The notes beneath the pieces are model-generated. The model worked only from the letters and a program-made list of their open reading frames with translations, ran no database searches and had not been told where the DNA came from. A DNA stretch of 33,004 nt. It comes from Actinomadura sp. KC216. GTDB taxonomy: Bacteria; Actinomycetota; Actinomycetes; Streptosporangiales; Streptosporangiaceae. Each line of letters opens with the position of its first letter. Position 1 is the stretch's first letter. The DNA is taken from NCBI RefSeq assembly GCF_004348535.1, contig NZ_SMJX01000068.1:1-33004 (forward strand), written 5' to 3'. Shown in pieces: positions 7,860 through 15,592 of this stretch. A program made the translations under genes and the position numbers.

Positions 7860-8759
7860 TCAGCCGCCGAGGGTGACGTTCGCGCGGGCCCGGGCCACCA
7901 GCTCGGGCATGACGGCGGCGAGCTCCTCGGGATCCCAGCGCTGCCCCTTGTCGACGACCGGGCCCTCGTTCCACCCTTCGAGGACGCTGATCCGGCCGCC
8001 GTGCACGTTGAAGACGCGCCCGGTGACGTCCTTGGACCCGCTCCCGGCGAGCCAGGCCACCAGCGGCGCGATGTTCTCGGGGGCGAAGGGGTCGAAGTCG
8101 TCGCGGGCGGCCATCCGCTCCTGCCCGCGCGGCGTGATCATGCGGGTGCGCGCGGACGGGGACACCGCGTTGACCGTGATGCCGTAGCGGGCCAGCTCCA
8201 GCGACGCGATGATCGTGAACCCGGCGATGCCGGCCTTGGCGGCGCCGTAGTTGCTCTGCCCGGTGTTGCCGAACAGGCCGGACACCGACGAGGTGTTGAT
8301 GATGCGGGCGTCGACCGGCCCGCCCGCCTTGGACCGTTCCCGCCAGTGCCGGGCGGCCTCGCGGGTGACCAGGAACGTGCCCCGCAGGTGGACGGCGACG
8401 ACGGAGTCCCACTCGTCCTCGGACATGTTGATGATGGTGCGGTCGCGCAGGATGCCCGCGTTGTTCACCACGGCGTCCAGCGCGCCGAAGCTGTCGAGGG
8501 CCAGCCGGACGAGCCCGGCGGCGCCGTCGGCGGTGGACACGTCGTGACCGCTGGGCACGGCCTCCCCACCGGCCGCGACGATCTCCTCGGCGACCTCCTT
8601 GGCCGCGGCCGAGTCGGGGTTCGCGCCGTGCACGTCGCCGCCGAGGTCGTTGACCACGACCCGGGCGCCCTGGCGCGCGAGCTCCAGCGCGTGCCCGCGG
8701 CCGATCCCGCGGCCCGCGCCGGTGACCACCGCCACCCGGCCTTCGCACATCCTCGCCAC
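7860..8759 (-). CDS. SDR-family oxidoreductase, (3R)-hydroxyacyl-CoA dehydrogenase type
   Basis: A 299-residue short-chain dehydrogenase. It has the nucleotide-binding motif TGAGRGIG (13-20), NDLGG after beta-2 as in the dehydrogenase unit of type-2 multifunctional beta-oxidation enzymes, NNAG (99-102), and the Ser-Tyr-Lys set (serine of NTSSVSG about 158, Y171, K175). The likely reaction is NAD(P)-dependent oxidation of a 3-hydroxyacyl-CoA, from family knowledge. The GTG at 8759 was chosen because AGGAG sits seven bases upstream; GTG 8774 and ATG 8750 are possible. An operator copy (8853-8870) lies upstream, separating it from the TetR gene, so it can be expressed alone. Confidence 0.85.
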   Translation of the reverse strand: MARMCEGRVAVVTGAGRGIGRGHALELARQGARVVVNDLGGDVHGANPDSAAAKEVAEEIVAAGGEAVPSGHDVSTADGAAGLVRLALDSFGALDAVVNNAGILRDRTIINMSEDEWDSVVAVHLRGTFLVTREAARHWRERSKAGGPVDARIINTSSVSGLFGNTGQSNYGAAKAGIAGFTIIASLELARYGITVNAVSPSARTRMITPRGQERMAARDDFDPFAPENIAPLVAWLAGSGSKDVTGRVFNVHGGRISVLEGWNEGPVVDKGQRWDPEELAAVMPELVARARANVTLGG

Positions 8760-8852
8760 TGCCGTTCTCCTCACTTGTCGAGTCGAAGGAGGGCGACCCC
8801 TCCAGCCGGGGCGGTCACGGGACGCGCCCGGGGCCGCCCGCCCCCTGCTAGA

Positions 8853-8870
8853 CTACCAACCGTCTGGTCG
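8853..8870 (-). promoter_or_regulatory. Conserved 18-bp operator, copy 3 (SDR promoter)
   Basis: Read on the minus strand it is CGACCAGACGGTTGGTAG. It lies between the TetR gene stop and the SDR start. On the minus strand it runs into a -10-like TAGTCT (8850-8855). This gives the SDR its own regulated promoter within the minus-strand gene row. Confidence 0.7.
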
Positions 8871-8926
8871 ATATCCAATTGCCGGCAAGGGTTTATCCAA
8901 CGGCTCGGAAGAACGGCCTGGCCGGT

Positions 8927-9598
8927 TTACCCGGTTTCGCCGGGCGACTTCGCCACACGCTCGTCGGAACCACCGAGGCCGCGGATGAAAAATGTCGCGT
9001 ACCAGTCGGCGAGTTCGGCGTAGGAGAGCCGCCCCGAAGGCTTGAACCACGTCTGCGTCGTGTTCATCAGCTCGAACAGCGTGCTGGTCACGACGCTGGG
9101 GTCGATGTCCGAGTCGAAGTCGCCGTCGCGCATTCCCTGCTCGATTATCTCCTTCGCGAACGCGCTGAATTTGTCGCGCTCGGCGATGACCTCCTTGAGG
9201 CGCTTGCCGCGCAGCCGCCCGAACTCGCTCTCCGCGACCCCGCGCCAGAGGCGCTGCTTGCGGTTGAGCGCCATCCACCGGCGGATGAAGGCCCGCAGCC
9301 GCACGGGCGCGGCGGCCTCGGCGATCTCGGGCTCCTCCACCAGGGAGGGCTGGTGGGCGTCAAGCGCGCGCTGCACCAATTCAAAGAGCAAGTCTTCCTT
9401 GTTCTTGAAATAGTAGTACATGCTGCCCTTGAGGATGCCGACCGTATTGGCGATGTCCTGCAGGCTGGTGGCCTCGTAGCCCTTCTGCGAGAAGATCTTC
9501 GCGGCGGCTTCGACAATCTCTTCCCAACGCTGTTCTCCGGCCACCCGTGATTTGGTGGCGGTGCGCTGTCGTCCCTGGGACACGCTCAAAATCATCAT
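8927..9598 (-). CDS. TetR/AcrR-family transcriptional regulator (TetR1)
   Basis: About 223 residues. The N-terminal helix-turn-helix is clear: IVEAAAKIFSQKGYEATSL then DIANTVGILKGSMYYYF (about 29-64), followed by KNKEDLLFELV. The C-terminal ligand domain (about 75-223) is alpha-helical and contains ESEFGRLRGKRLKEVI. The start is uncertain: ATGs at 9607, 9598 and 9595 are close together and the best SD-like stretch (AAGGGA) is very near; I use 9598. Its place inside the acyl-CoA cluster, next to several operator copies, makes it the leading candidate for the regulon repressor, sensing an acyl-CoA or acid (inference). Only a weak operator-like sequence (9630-9647) is seen upstream of it. Confidence 0.88.
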   Translation of the reverse strand: MMILSVSQGRQRTATKSRVAGEQRWEEIVEAAAKIFSQKGYEATSLQDIANTVGILKGSMYYYFKNKEDLLFELVQRALDAHQPSLVEEPEIAEAAAPVRLRAFIRRWMALNRKQRLWRGVAESEFGRLRGKRLKEVIAERDKFSAFAKEIIEQGMRDGDFDSDIDPSVVTSTLFELMNTTQTWFKPSGRLSYAELADWYATFFIRGLGGSDERVAKSPGETG

Positions 9599-9669
9599 TC
9601 CCTTCATCGATTCGGCGTGCCCGGCGAGTCTACCAAGGGCGGGGTCGCGAAATCGCCCGTACTCGCATG

Positions 9670-10887
9670 TCAGGCGATGGCACCGGACTCCTTCAGCCGG
9701 CCGATTTCCGCCCAGTCGTGGCCCAGCTCCAGCAGCACCTCTTCGGTGTGCGCGGCGGCCTCCGGCGCGGGCCGCAGCGCGGGCTGCCGCCCGTCGAACC
9801 GGACCGGCGCCCGGACGAGCGTGATGTCCTGCCCGGACGGATGCTTGACGTCGGTGATGTAGCCGTTCGCGGTGACCTGCGGGTCGTCCAGGACCTCGGG
9901 GAGCGTCTGCATCGCCTCCCACGGCGCGCTCAGCGGGCCGAGGCGCTCGCGCCACTCGGCGAGCGTGCCGCCGGCGAACGTCGCGGCGAGCTCGGCGACG
10001 CACTCGGCGCTGTTCGCGTTCCGCTCGGCGGCGCCGGAGAAGCGCGGATCGTCGACCAGGTCCGGGCGGCCGAGGTGGCGGCACAGCGGCGCCCACCAGC
10101 GGTCGGACTCCAGCATCAGCAGCGCGATCCAGCGGCCGTCGCCGGTGCGGTAGACGTGCGAGATCGGGTTCGGGACCTTGACCTCGCGGCGGCTGAAGTC
10201 GCCGCCGATCGCCTTGGAGTACACCACGTCGCTGGAGTTCACCCAGAGCGCGGTGCCGAGCAGCGACACGTCCACCTCCGACGGCGTCCCGGTGGTGGCG
10301 CGACGGAAGAGCGCGGCGGCGACCCCGAAGGCGAGGTTCATGGCGCCGGTCTTGTCGCCGAAGCCGGGCCGCTGCCGCGTCGGGCGCTCCGCGCCCTCCT
10401 CGGTGAGCGCGTGCGCGATGCCGCTGCGGGCCCAGAACGCGCTCATGTCGTAGCCGGGCTTGCCGCTCTCGGGGCCCTCCGGGCCGACCGCGTCCGCGCG
10501 GACGTAGATGATGTCCGGGTTCACGGCGCGGAGGTCGTCGACGTCGATGCCGAGCTTGGCGCGGTTGCCGGGCAGGAAGCTCGTCATGAACACGTCGCAG
10601 CGGGCCGCCATCTCCAGCAGCAGCTCGCGGCCCCCGGGCTTGGAGATGTCGAGGCCGACGCTGCGCTTGCCCCGGTTGGTCTGCTCCATCGTGATGCTGA
10701 TCCCGGCCATGCTGGGCGCGTAGCCGCCGGTGGACAGGCCGCGCTGCGGGTCGCCGCGCAGCGGATGCTCGATCTTGACGACGTCGGCGCCGAAGTCGGC
10801 CAGCACGGCGGCGGCGGCCGGGACGAACGTCCAGGTGGCCACCTCCAGCACGCGGATCCCGTCGAATATGCCGTCCATCTCGCGCAT
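9670..10887 (-). CDS. CaiB/BaiF family III CoA-transferase
   Basis: A 405-residue class III CoA-transferase, moving CoA between carboxylates. Diagnostic segments are FDGIRVLEVATWTFVPAAAAVLADFGADVVKIEHP at the N-terminus (split here by position: about 8-42), NRGKRSVGLD (71-80), and the catalytic aspartate D147 in KPGYDMSAFWA. The ATG at 10887 is preferred, with AGGA eight bases upstream; a GTG at 10902 is possible. It starts 27 bases after the ligase stop and 71 bases lie between it and the TetR gene, so thioesterase, ligase, transferase and TetR may share one transcript. Substrate preference in this family cannot be read from sequence. Confidence 0.9.
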   Translation of the reverse strand: MREMDGIFDGIRVLEVATWTFVPAAAAVLADFGADVVKIEHPLRGDPQRGLSTGGYAPSMAGISITMEQTNRGKRSVGLDISKPGGRELLLEMAARCDVFMTSFLPGNRAKLGIDVDDLRAVNPDIIYVRADAVGPEGPESGKPGYDMSAFWARSGIAHALTEEGAERPTRQRPGFGDKTGAMNLAFGVAAALFRRATTGTPSEVDVSLLGTALWVNSSDVVYSKAIGGDFSRREVKVPNPISHVYRTGDGRWIALLMLESDRWWAPLCRHLGRPDLVDDPRFSGAAERNANSAECVAELAATFAGGTLAEWRERLGPLSAPWEAMQTLPEVLDDPQVTANGYITDVKHPSGQDITLVRAPVRFDGRQPALRPAPEAAAHTEEVLLELGHDWAEIGRLKESGAIA

Positions 10888-10914
10888 CTCTCCGTTCCTC
10901 ACGGCCTCACGGCC

Positions 10915-12564
10915 TCACGCGGGCGCGGGGCCCGCCAGGGCCTCCCGCAGCGCGTACTTCTTGATCTTTCCGGACGCCGTTCTCGGCAGGTCGTCCACGT
11001 AGCGCCAGATCCGCGGGATCTTCTGCGGGGCGAGGCCGCCCGCGCGCAGGAACGCGGCGAGGCCGTCCGGCTGGACGGCGGCGCCCGGCCGGAGCAGCAC
11101 GAACGCGGCGGGCTGCTCGCCGAGCCGCTCGTGCGGCGCCGGGACGACCGCCGCGTCCAGCACCTCGGCGTGCCGCACGATCGCGTCCTCGATCTCCCGG
11201 ACGGAGATCTTCTCCCCGCCCCGGTTGATGATCTCCTTGGACCGTCCGGTGACCTGGCAGGAGTACCGGACCTCGCCGTCGCCGGTCGCGTGCGCGGTGA
11301 GGAACCCGAGGTCGCCGGTGCGGAACCAGCCCTCATCGGTGAAGCCCTCGCGGGTGTGCTCCGGGTCGATGTAGCCGAGCGCGAGCTGGGGGCCCCGGAC
11401 CAGGAACTCCCCCGCCTCGCCCGCGGGCATTTCGGCGCCGTCCGGGCCGAGCACCCGGATCTCGCAGCCCGGCATGATCCAGCCGTCGGTGGCGAGCCGG
11501 ATGTGCGGCGGGTCGAGGCGCGGGCTGCTGCCGGTGACGCCCGGGCACTCGGTCATCCCGAACGCCCTGGCCGGGGCGAGGCCCTTCGCCTCGGTCGCCT
11601 CGGCGAGCGAGGTCGGGATGGACGAGCCGCCGCACGGGTAGCCGCCGGGCAGCGGCAGCCGGTCCATGCCGCGCCGGTCGAGGGCGTCCACCAGCTCCTT
11701 CATGAAGACGGCGGCGCCCGCTGACGTGGTGACCCTGTATTCGAGGATGTCGTCGATGGCCTGGTCGGCGTCCCACCGGTCGCGCAGGACGACCGACGCG
11801 CCCGTGTAGAGCGGGACGGCGATGGCCGACAGGAGCCCGGTGGCGTGCGCGACCGGCGCGGGCATGTAGGCGCGGTCGGTCCAGGTGGTGCCGGAGGCGC
11901 GGGTCGAGCGGACCGGCGACGCGATCAGGCCGCGGGTGCTGTGCACGACGGCCTTGGCGCCCGACGTCGTGCCGGACGTGAAGCCGATGAGCGCGGGCGC
12001 GTCGGGGTCGACGTCGGTGGCGATCTCCGACTTGCCGGTCACCGTCGTCTCGAAGGGCGTCCAGCCGGTGGCGGCGCCGCGCAGCACCACGCGGACGGAC
12101 GGCTCCCAGCCCGCCATGCGGCACGCCTCGTCGATCAGCTCGGGATGACGGCAGCCGCGGAAGTCGGCCGCCGTCACCACGCAGGCCGGACGCACCGCGG
12201 CGACGATCGCGGCGACCTCGTGCTCGCGGTAGATCGGCACGATGGGGGCGCTGATCGCGCCCGCCGCCCAGATCCCGTACGCGACGGCCAGCGACTCCCA
12301 CCAGTTCGGCGCCTGCCAGGCCACGACGTCGCCGGGGCCGACGCCGCGCGAGCCCAGGAACCCGGCGAAGCGCCCGGCGATGTCGGCCAGCTCCCGCCAG
12401 GTCAGCCGGACGTCGCCGTCGTACACGGCGGTCAGCGCGCCGAACTCGACCCGGTTGCGCGCCATCAGGGAGCCGATCGAGACGGGCACCTGGTGCCCGT
12501 GCCGCTCGTAGCGGGCGTTCAGTTCCGGGGGTCTCGGCGCGGGCGCGAACTCGAACGATCCCAT
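10915..12564 (-). CDS. AMP-forming acyl-CoA/aryl-CoA ligase
   Basis: A 549-residue ANL-family ligase. Motifs: GFTSGTTSGAK (ATP loop), AFGMTECPG, DEGWFRTGDLGFL, GRSKEIINRGGEKISVREIED and the catalytic lysine motif TASGKIKKYALRE. The N-terminal segment (LNARYERHGHQVPVSIGSL) and the MTECPG motif resemble cyclohexanecarboxylate-CoA-ligase-like members, but specificity is not certain. The ATG at 12564 follows GGAGGGGAG; the earlier GTG at 12579 would add five residues. It is the second gene after the thioesterase, and is distinct from the ligase at 4924-6447, so the regulon encodes two AMP-forming ligases. Confidence 0.9.
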   Translation of the reverse strand: MGSFEFAPAPRPPELNARYERHGHQVPVSIGSLMARNRVEFGALTAVYDGDVRLTWRELADIAGRFAGFLGSRGVGPGDVVAWQAPNWWESLAVAYGIWAAGAISAPIVPIYREHEVAAIVAAVRPACVVTAADFRGCRHPELIDEACRMAGWEPSVRVVLRGAATGWTPFETTVTGKSEIATDVDPDAPALIGFTSGTTSGAKAVVHSTRGLIASPVRSTRASGTTWTDRAYMPAPVAHATGLLSAIAVPLYTGASVVLRDRWDADQAIDDILEYRVTTSAGAAVFMKELVDALDRRGMDRLPLPGGYPCGGSSIPTSLAEATEAKGLAPARAFGMTECPGVTGSSPRLDPPHIRLATDGWIMPGCEIRVLGPDGAEMPAGEAGEFLVRGPQLALGYIDPEHTREGFTDEGWFRTGDLGFLTAHATGDGEVRYSCQVTGRSKEIINRGGEKISVREIEDAIVRHAEVLDAAVVPAPHERLGEQPAAFVLLRPGAAVQPDGLAAFLRAGGLAPQKIPRIWRYVDDLPRTASGKIKKYALREALAGPAPA

Positions 12565-12649
12565 CGGGCTCCCCTCCACGTTCCTGGCCTGATCGGAGTC
12601 TCGGGGTCGGTTCAGTGGTGTCGGGGTCGGGTGAGGTCTGGGGGTGGGG
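12565..12649. other. G-rich intercistronic spacer with direct repeat
   Basis: The 85-base gap between the thioesterase stop and the ligase start. It holds a 10-bp direct repeat TCGGGGTCGG (12601-12610 and 12621-12630, 20-bp period) and four G-tracts on the plus strand (12623-12626, 12629-12631, 12640-12644, 12646-12649), enough in principle for a G-quadruplex. No operator copy and no clear promoter are visible. Confidence 0.5.
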
Positions 12650-13540
12650 TCAGAGGACGCTCGCCTTGCTGCGGCCGTCCGCCGCGGTGCCGGGCCCGGT
12701 CGCGAAGCTGCGGATGATGGCGTCCTGCGCGAACGACGCGACCAGCCGCCCGTCGCGGGCGAAGGCGTGGCCGCGCCCGTAGGACCGGCCGCGCCCGGCG
12801 TAGGGGCTCTCGTGCGCCAGCAGGATCCAGTCGCTCATGTCGGCTTCCTCATGGAACGTGACACTATGTCCGAGGATGCCGGTTGAGAACCTGTCGTGCG
12901 CGTCGACGATGGTGAGCTCGGGGTGCGGGCGCATCGCGGCGCCGATCAGGAACCCGGCGCTGGCGTGGGCCAGCATCCCCTGCGCGACCGCCTGTTCGGC
13001 GGAGGTGTCGCCGGGCATCCGCGTCCATACCGACAGCTCGGTCGGGTCGGCGGTCGGGTCGGCGCCGGGCCGGGTGGAGCCGTTGAGGTCGGCGCCGCCG
13101 GCGACGCGCAGCTCGCGGCCGACGTACGGGTCGGTCACCGCTTCGAGCGCCTCGGGCGGCTCGACGGCGGGCATCGGCGCGGCGTGCCGGATGAGGTCGT
13201 CGTCGTCCGCGGTGAGCAGCGCCATCGCCCGGGCGCAGAGCCGCCCGCACTGCGTGACCGTCACGGTGGCACTGGCCATGGTGCGCCCGGCGTGCAGGAA
13301 CTCGACCTCGAAGTCGATCGGGCTCGCCTTGGACGCCGTCCGCGCGAACAGCGCGTGCACGGTCTTGATCCGCTTGCCCGCGGCGGGCTCGGCGCGCGCG
13401 GCGGCGACGGCGCACTGCCCGATGAGCTGGCCGCCGAACACGACGTCGCGTTCCGGGCTGTCCACGCTGCCGCCGCGGAACCGGTTCGCGCCCAGCCGCT
13501 CCAGGTCGAGTGCGCTCGCGAGGTCGGTCACGATGCCCAT
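12650..13540 (-). CDS. Acyl-CoA thioesterase, TesB-like double hotdog
   Basis: A 296-residue protein matching type II acyl-CoA thioesterases in length and architecture, with two tandem hotdog folds. The first contains VVFGGQLIGQCAVAAA and KTVHALFARTASKASPIDFEVEFLHAGRTMA (about 33-93). The second contains LTIVDAHDRFSTGILGHSVTFHEE and LLAHESPYAGRGRSYGRG (about 205-270). It would hydrolyse acyl-CoA to free acid and CoA, perhaps recycling CoA or releasing a product. The ATG follows GGAGGGAG. It is the first gene of the minus-strand unit and diverges from the amidohydrolase at 13704, with two operator copies between. Confidence 0.85.
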   Translation of the reverse strand: MGIVTDLASALDLERLGANRFRGGSVDSPERDVVFGGQLIGQCAVAAARAEPAAGKRIKTVHALFARTASKASPIDFEVEFLHAGRTMASATVTVTQCGRLCARAMALLTADDDDLIRHAAPMPAVEPPEALEAVTDPYVGRELRVAGGADLNGSTRPGADPTADPTELSVWTRMPGDTSAEQAVAQGMLAHASAGFLIGAAMRPHPELTIVDAHDRFSTGILGHSVTFHEEADMSDWILLAHESPYAGRGRSYGRGHAFARDGRLVASFAQDAIIRSFATGPGTAADGRSKASVL

Positions 13541-13614
13541 TCCGCTCCCTCCACCGCTTCCCGGGACGATGCCCGCGACGTTGCCCGCATCCTAGGCGCG
13601 GAAGATCGGCTTGT

Positions 13615-13632
13615 CTACCAGTCGACCGGTAG
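13615..13632 (+). promoter_or_regulatory. Conserved 18-bp operator, copy 4
   Basis: CTACCAGTCGACCGGTAG is the most symmetric copy (CTACC.GTCGAC.GGTAG). It lies proximal to the thioesterase promoter in the divergent region between thioesterase and amidohydrolase. It is paired with copy 5, 36 bp away. Confidence 0.78.
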
Positions 13633-13650
13633 ATGAGTTTGGCTCGTTGA

Positions 13651-13668
13651 CTACCAGCCGACCGGTTG
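13651..13668 (+). promoter_or_regulatory. Conserved 18-bp operator, copy 5
   Basis: CTACCAGCCGACCGGTTG lies in the same divergent region as copy 4. A TTGACT (13647-13652) overlaps its left end and a TTGACA (13665-13670) its right end, either of which could be a -35 for the amidohydrolase gene. The start codon is 35 bp downstream. Confidence 0.75.
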
Positions 13669-13703
13669 ACAAACTGGACCTTGACCCACGTGAGAGGACT
13701 GAC

Positions 13704-14924
13704 ATGACGACCATGCGGACTCCCGATCTCAACTGGCTGATCTCCGTCGACGACCATGTCATCGAGCCCGGCCATGTCTGGACGGACCGTGTCCCCGCCA
13801 AGTACAGGGACGTCGCGCCGCGGCTCGTCCAGGACGCCGAGCACGGCGAGGTCTGGGTGTACGAGGACCGCAAGGTGCCCTCGTCCGGGCTCGCCGCCTC
13901 CGCCGGACGCAAGAAGGAGGAGTTCACCCCGAACGCGATCCCCTACTCGGAGATGCGGGCGGGCTGCTACGACTCCGTCGCGCGGCTGGAGGACATGGAC
14001 CGCGCGGGCATCCTCGCGTCCCTCTGCTTCCCGTCCGTGCCGCGCTTCTGCGGCCAGCTGTTCTGGGAGGCGGAGGACAAGGAGCTCGCGATGCTCTGCG
14101 TCCAGGCCTACAACGACTTCATGATCGACGAGTGGTGCGGGTCGGCGCCCGGCCGCTACATCCCGCTCGTGATCGTCCCGCTGTGGGACCCCAAGGCCGC
14201 CGCCAAGGAGATCGAGCGCACCGCCGCCAAGGGCGCGCGGGGCGTCGCCTTCTCCGAGAACCCGGCCCCGCTCGGGCTGCCGACCATCCACGACCCGAAG
14301 CGCTACTGGGACCCGCTGTTCGCCGCGGCCCAGGAGACCGAGCTGATCGTGTGCATGCACGTCGGCTCGTCGTCCACCATGCCGAAGATCAGCCCCAACT
14401 CGCCGTTCATGGCGAACATGACCTGGGGCGCCAACCGGACGTCGGGCGCGCTGCTCGAATGGCTGTTCAGCGGCATCTTCCAGCGCTTCACCAGCCTGAA
14501 GATCGCGCTGTCGGAGGGCAACATCGGCTGGATCCCGTACTTCCTGGAGCGCGCCGAGCAGGTCCTCGACCACCAGCGCGCCTGGATCCAGCGCGGCGAG
14601 GCGTTCGGCGGGTCGCTGGAGGGCAAGCACGCGGTCGGGTCGCTGGACCTGGACAACTTCGACCTGCGGCAGACCTACCACGACCACGTGTTCGGCTGCT
14701 TCATCGACGATGTCCACGGCATCCGGAACCTCGACGTCATCGGCGAGGACAACGTCATGATCGAGACCGACTACCCGCACTCGGACTCGACCTGGCCGGA
14801 CTGCATCAAGCTGGCCCAGGAGCGGCTCGCCGACGTGGACCCGCACGTCGCCTACAAGGTGCTGCGCGGCAACGCCGAGCGCGTGTTCCGCTTCACCCCC
14901 GCCGATCCGCCGGCGACGGCCTAG
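13704..14924 (+). CDS. Amidohydrolase-2 family metal-dependent hydrolase/decarboxylase (1)
   Basis: A 406-residue TIM-barrel protein of the ACMSD-like amidohydrolase-2 family. Metal-site candidates are D16-D17-H18 (ISVDDHVIEP), the histidine in VCMHVGSSS (about 215-225) and the aspartate in IETDYPHSDSTWP. ALSEGNIGWIPYFLERAE matches the family's conserved core. Members decarboxylate or hydrolyse ring-derived acids; substrates here are unknown. The ATG at 13704 follows GAGAGGA. It is the first gene of a plus-strand unit with the DoxX-like gene, separated from it by a 14-bp perfect hairpin. A second family member is at 31074-32267 in the same apparent regulon. Confidence 0.87.
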   Translation: MTTMRTPDLNWLISVDDHVIEPGHVWTDRVPAKYRDVAPRLVQDAEHGEVWVYEDRKVPSSGLAASAGRKKEEFTPNAIPYSEMRAGCYDSVARLEDMDRAGILASLCFPSVPRFCGQLFWEAEDKELAMLCVQAYNDFMIDEWCGSAPGRYIPLVIVPLWDPKAAAKEIERTAAKGARGVAFSENPAPLGLPTIHDPKRYWDPLFAAAQETELIVCMHVGSSSTMPKISPNSPFMANMTWGANRTSGALLEWLFSGIFQRFTSLKIALSEGNIGWIPYFLERAEQVLDHQRAWIQRGEAFGGSLEGKHAVGSLDLDNFDLRQTYHDHVFGCFIDDVHGIRNLDVIGEDNVMIETDYPHSDSTWPDCIKLAQERLADVDPHVAYKVLRGNAERVFRFTPADPPATA

Positions 14925-14942
14925 CGCCGCGCCCGCCGAGCT

Positions 14943-14994
14943 GCGGCGTGCCGCCCTCACCGGCGGCCTCGGCCTGATGGGGGCGGCACGCCGC
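14943..14994 (+). terminator. Perfect 14-bp hairpin between amidohydrolase and DoxX genes
   Basis: GCGGCGTGCCGCCC (14943-14956) and GGGCGGCACGCCGC (14981-14994) are perfectly complementary, with a 24-nt loop. It can terminate transcription after the amidohydrolase or reduce read-through into the DoxX gene, which starts 23 bp later. Confidence 0.7.
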
Positions 14995-15017
14995 GCGTCT
15001 GCAGAGGAAGGACAGGG

Positions 15018-15563
15018 ATGGACGAGGTGGCGGCCGGGCTTCTGCTCGTCCGGGTGGTCGCCGGGCTGACGCTCGCGGCCCACGGCTACAACAAGTTCTT
15101 CGGCGGCGGCCGGATCCCGGGCACCGCGCGCTGGTTCGAGAGCATCGGCATGCGGCCCGGGCGGCTGCACGCCCTGTTCGCGGCGTCGACGGAGATCGGC
15201 GCGGGCGTGCTGTTCGCCGCCGGGCTGCTCACGCCGCTCGCGGCGGCCGGGTTCGTCGGGCTCATGCTCGTCGCCGCGTGGACGGTGCACCGGGAGAACG
15301 GCTTCTTCAGCGCCGGGAACGGATGGGAGTACAACCTGGTCCTGGCCGTCGTCGCCGCCGGGGTCGCGACGACCGGTCCGGGCGCCTGGTCGCTGGACGA
15401 GGCGATCGGCCTGGACGCCGGCGGCTGGGGGCTGCTGGTCGCGGCGGGCGGCGGGCTCGCCGCGGGCGCGGGGCTGCTGGCCGCCTGCTACCGCCCGGCG
15501 CCGCCCCGCCGGGACGCCCAGGAAGCCCAGGACGCCGCGGCCGCTCAGGCGGAGACCGCCTGA
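15018..15563 (+). CDS. DoxX-family membrane protein
   Basis: A 181-residue integral membrane protein with about four hydrophobic segments (about 5-20, 52-72, 74-90, 106-122, and a further one near 135-155). The motifs LLLVRVVAGLTLAAHGYNKFFGG and WFESIGMRPGRLHALFAASTEIGAGVLFAAGLLTPLAAAG are typical of DoxX. A charged, alanine-rich tail follows. DoxX proteins are linked to respiratory or thiol-redox membrane complexes in some bacteria; its role here is unknown. The ATG follows GAGGAAGG. It lies 93 bases after the amidohydrolase, behind a hairpin. Confidence 0.85.
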   Translation: MDEVAAGLLLVRVVAGLTLAAHGYNKFFGGGRIPGTARWFESIGMRPGRLHALFAASTEIGAGVLFAAGLLTPLAAAGFVGLMLVAAWTVHRENGFFSAGNGWEYNLVLAVVAAGVATTGPGAWSLDEAIGLDAGGWGLLVAAGGGLAAGAGLLAACYRPAPPRRDAQEAQDAAAAQAETA

Positions 15564-15574
15564 GCGGCGCGGGG

Positions 15575-15590
15575 GTCCGGTCGGCCGGAC
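15575..15590. terminator. Short hairpin between convergent genes
   Basis: GTCCGG and CCGGAC form a 6-bp stem (15575-15580 and 15585-15590). Outer TGAGCG (15561-15566) and CGCTCA (15590-15595) may extend it. It lies in the 29-base gap between the DoxX stop and the TetR2 stop, a weak two-way terminator candidate. Confidence 0.45.
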
Positions 15591-15592
15591 GC

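Noticed and set aside
9630..9647. Ninth operator copy upstream of TetR1
   Set aside because: Only the CTACCA half is good; the other half (GGGCGGGGTCG) does not fit, so I list it only as a weak candidate.
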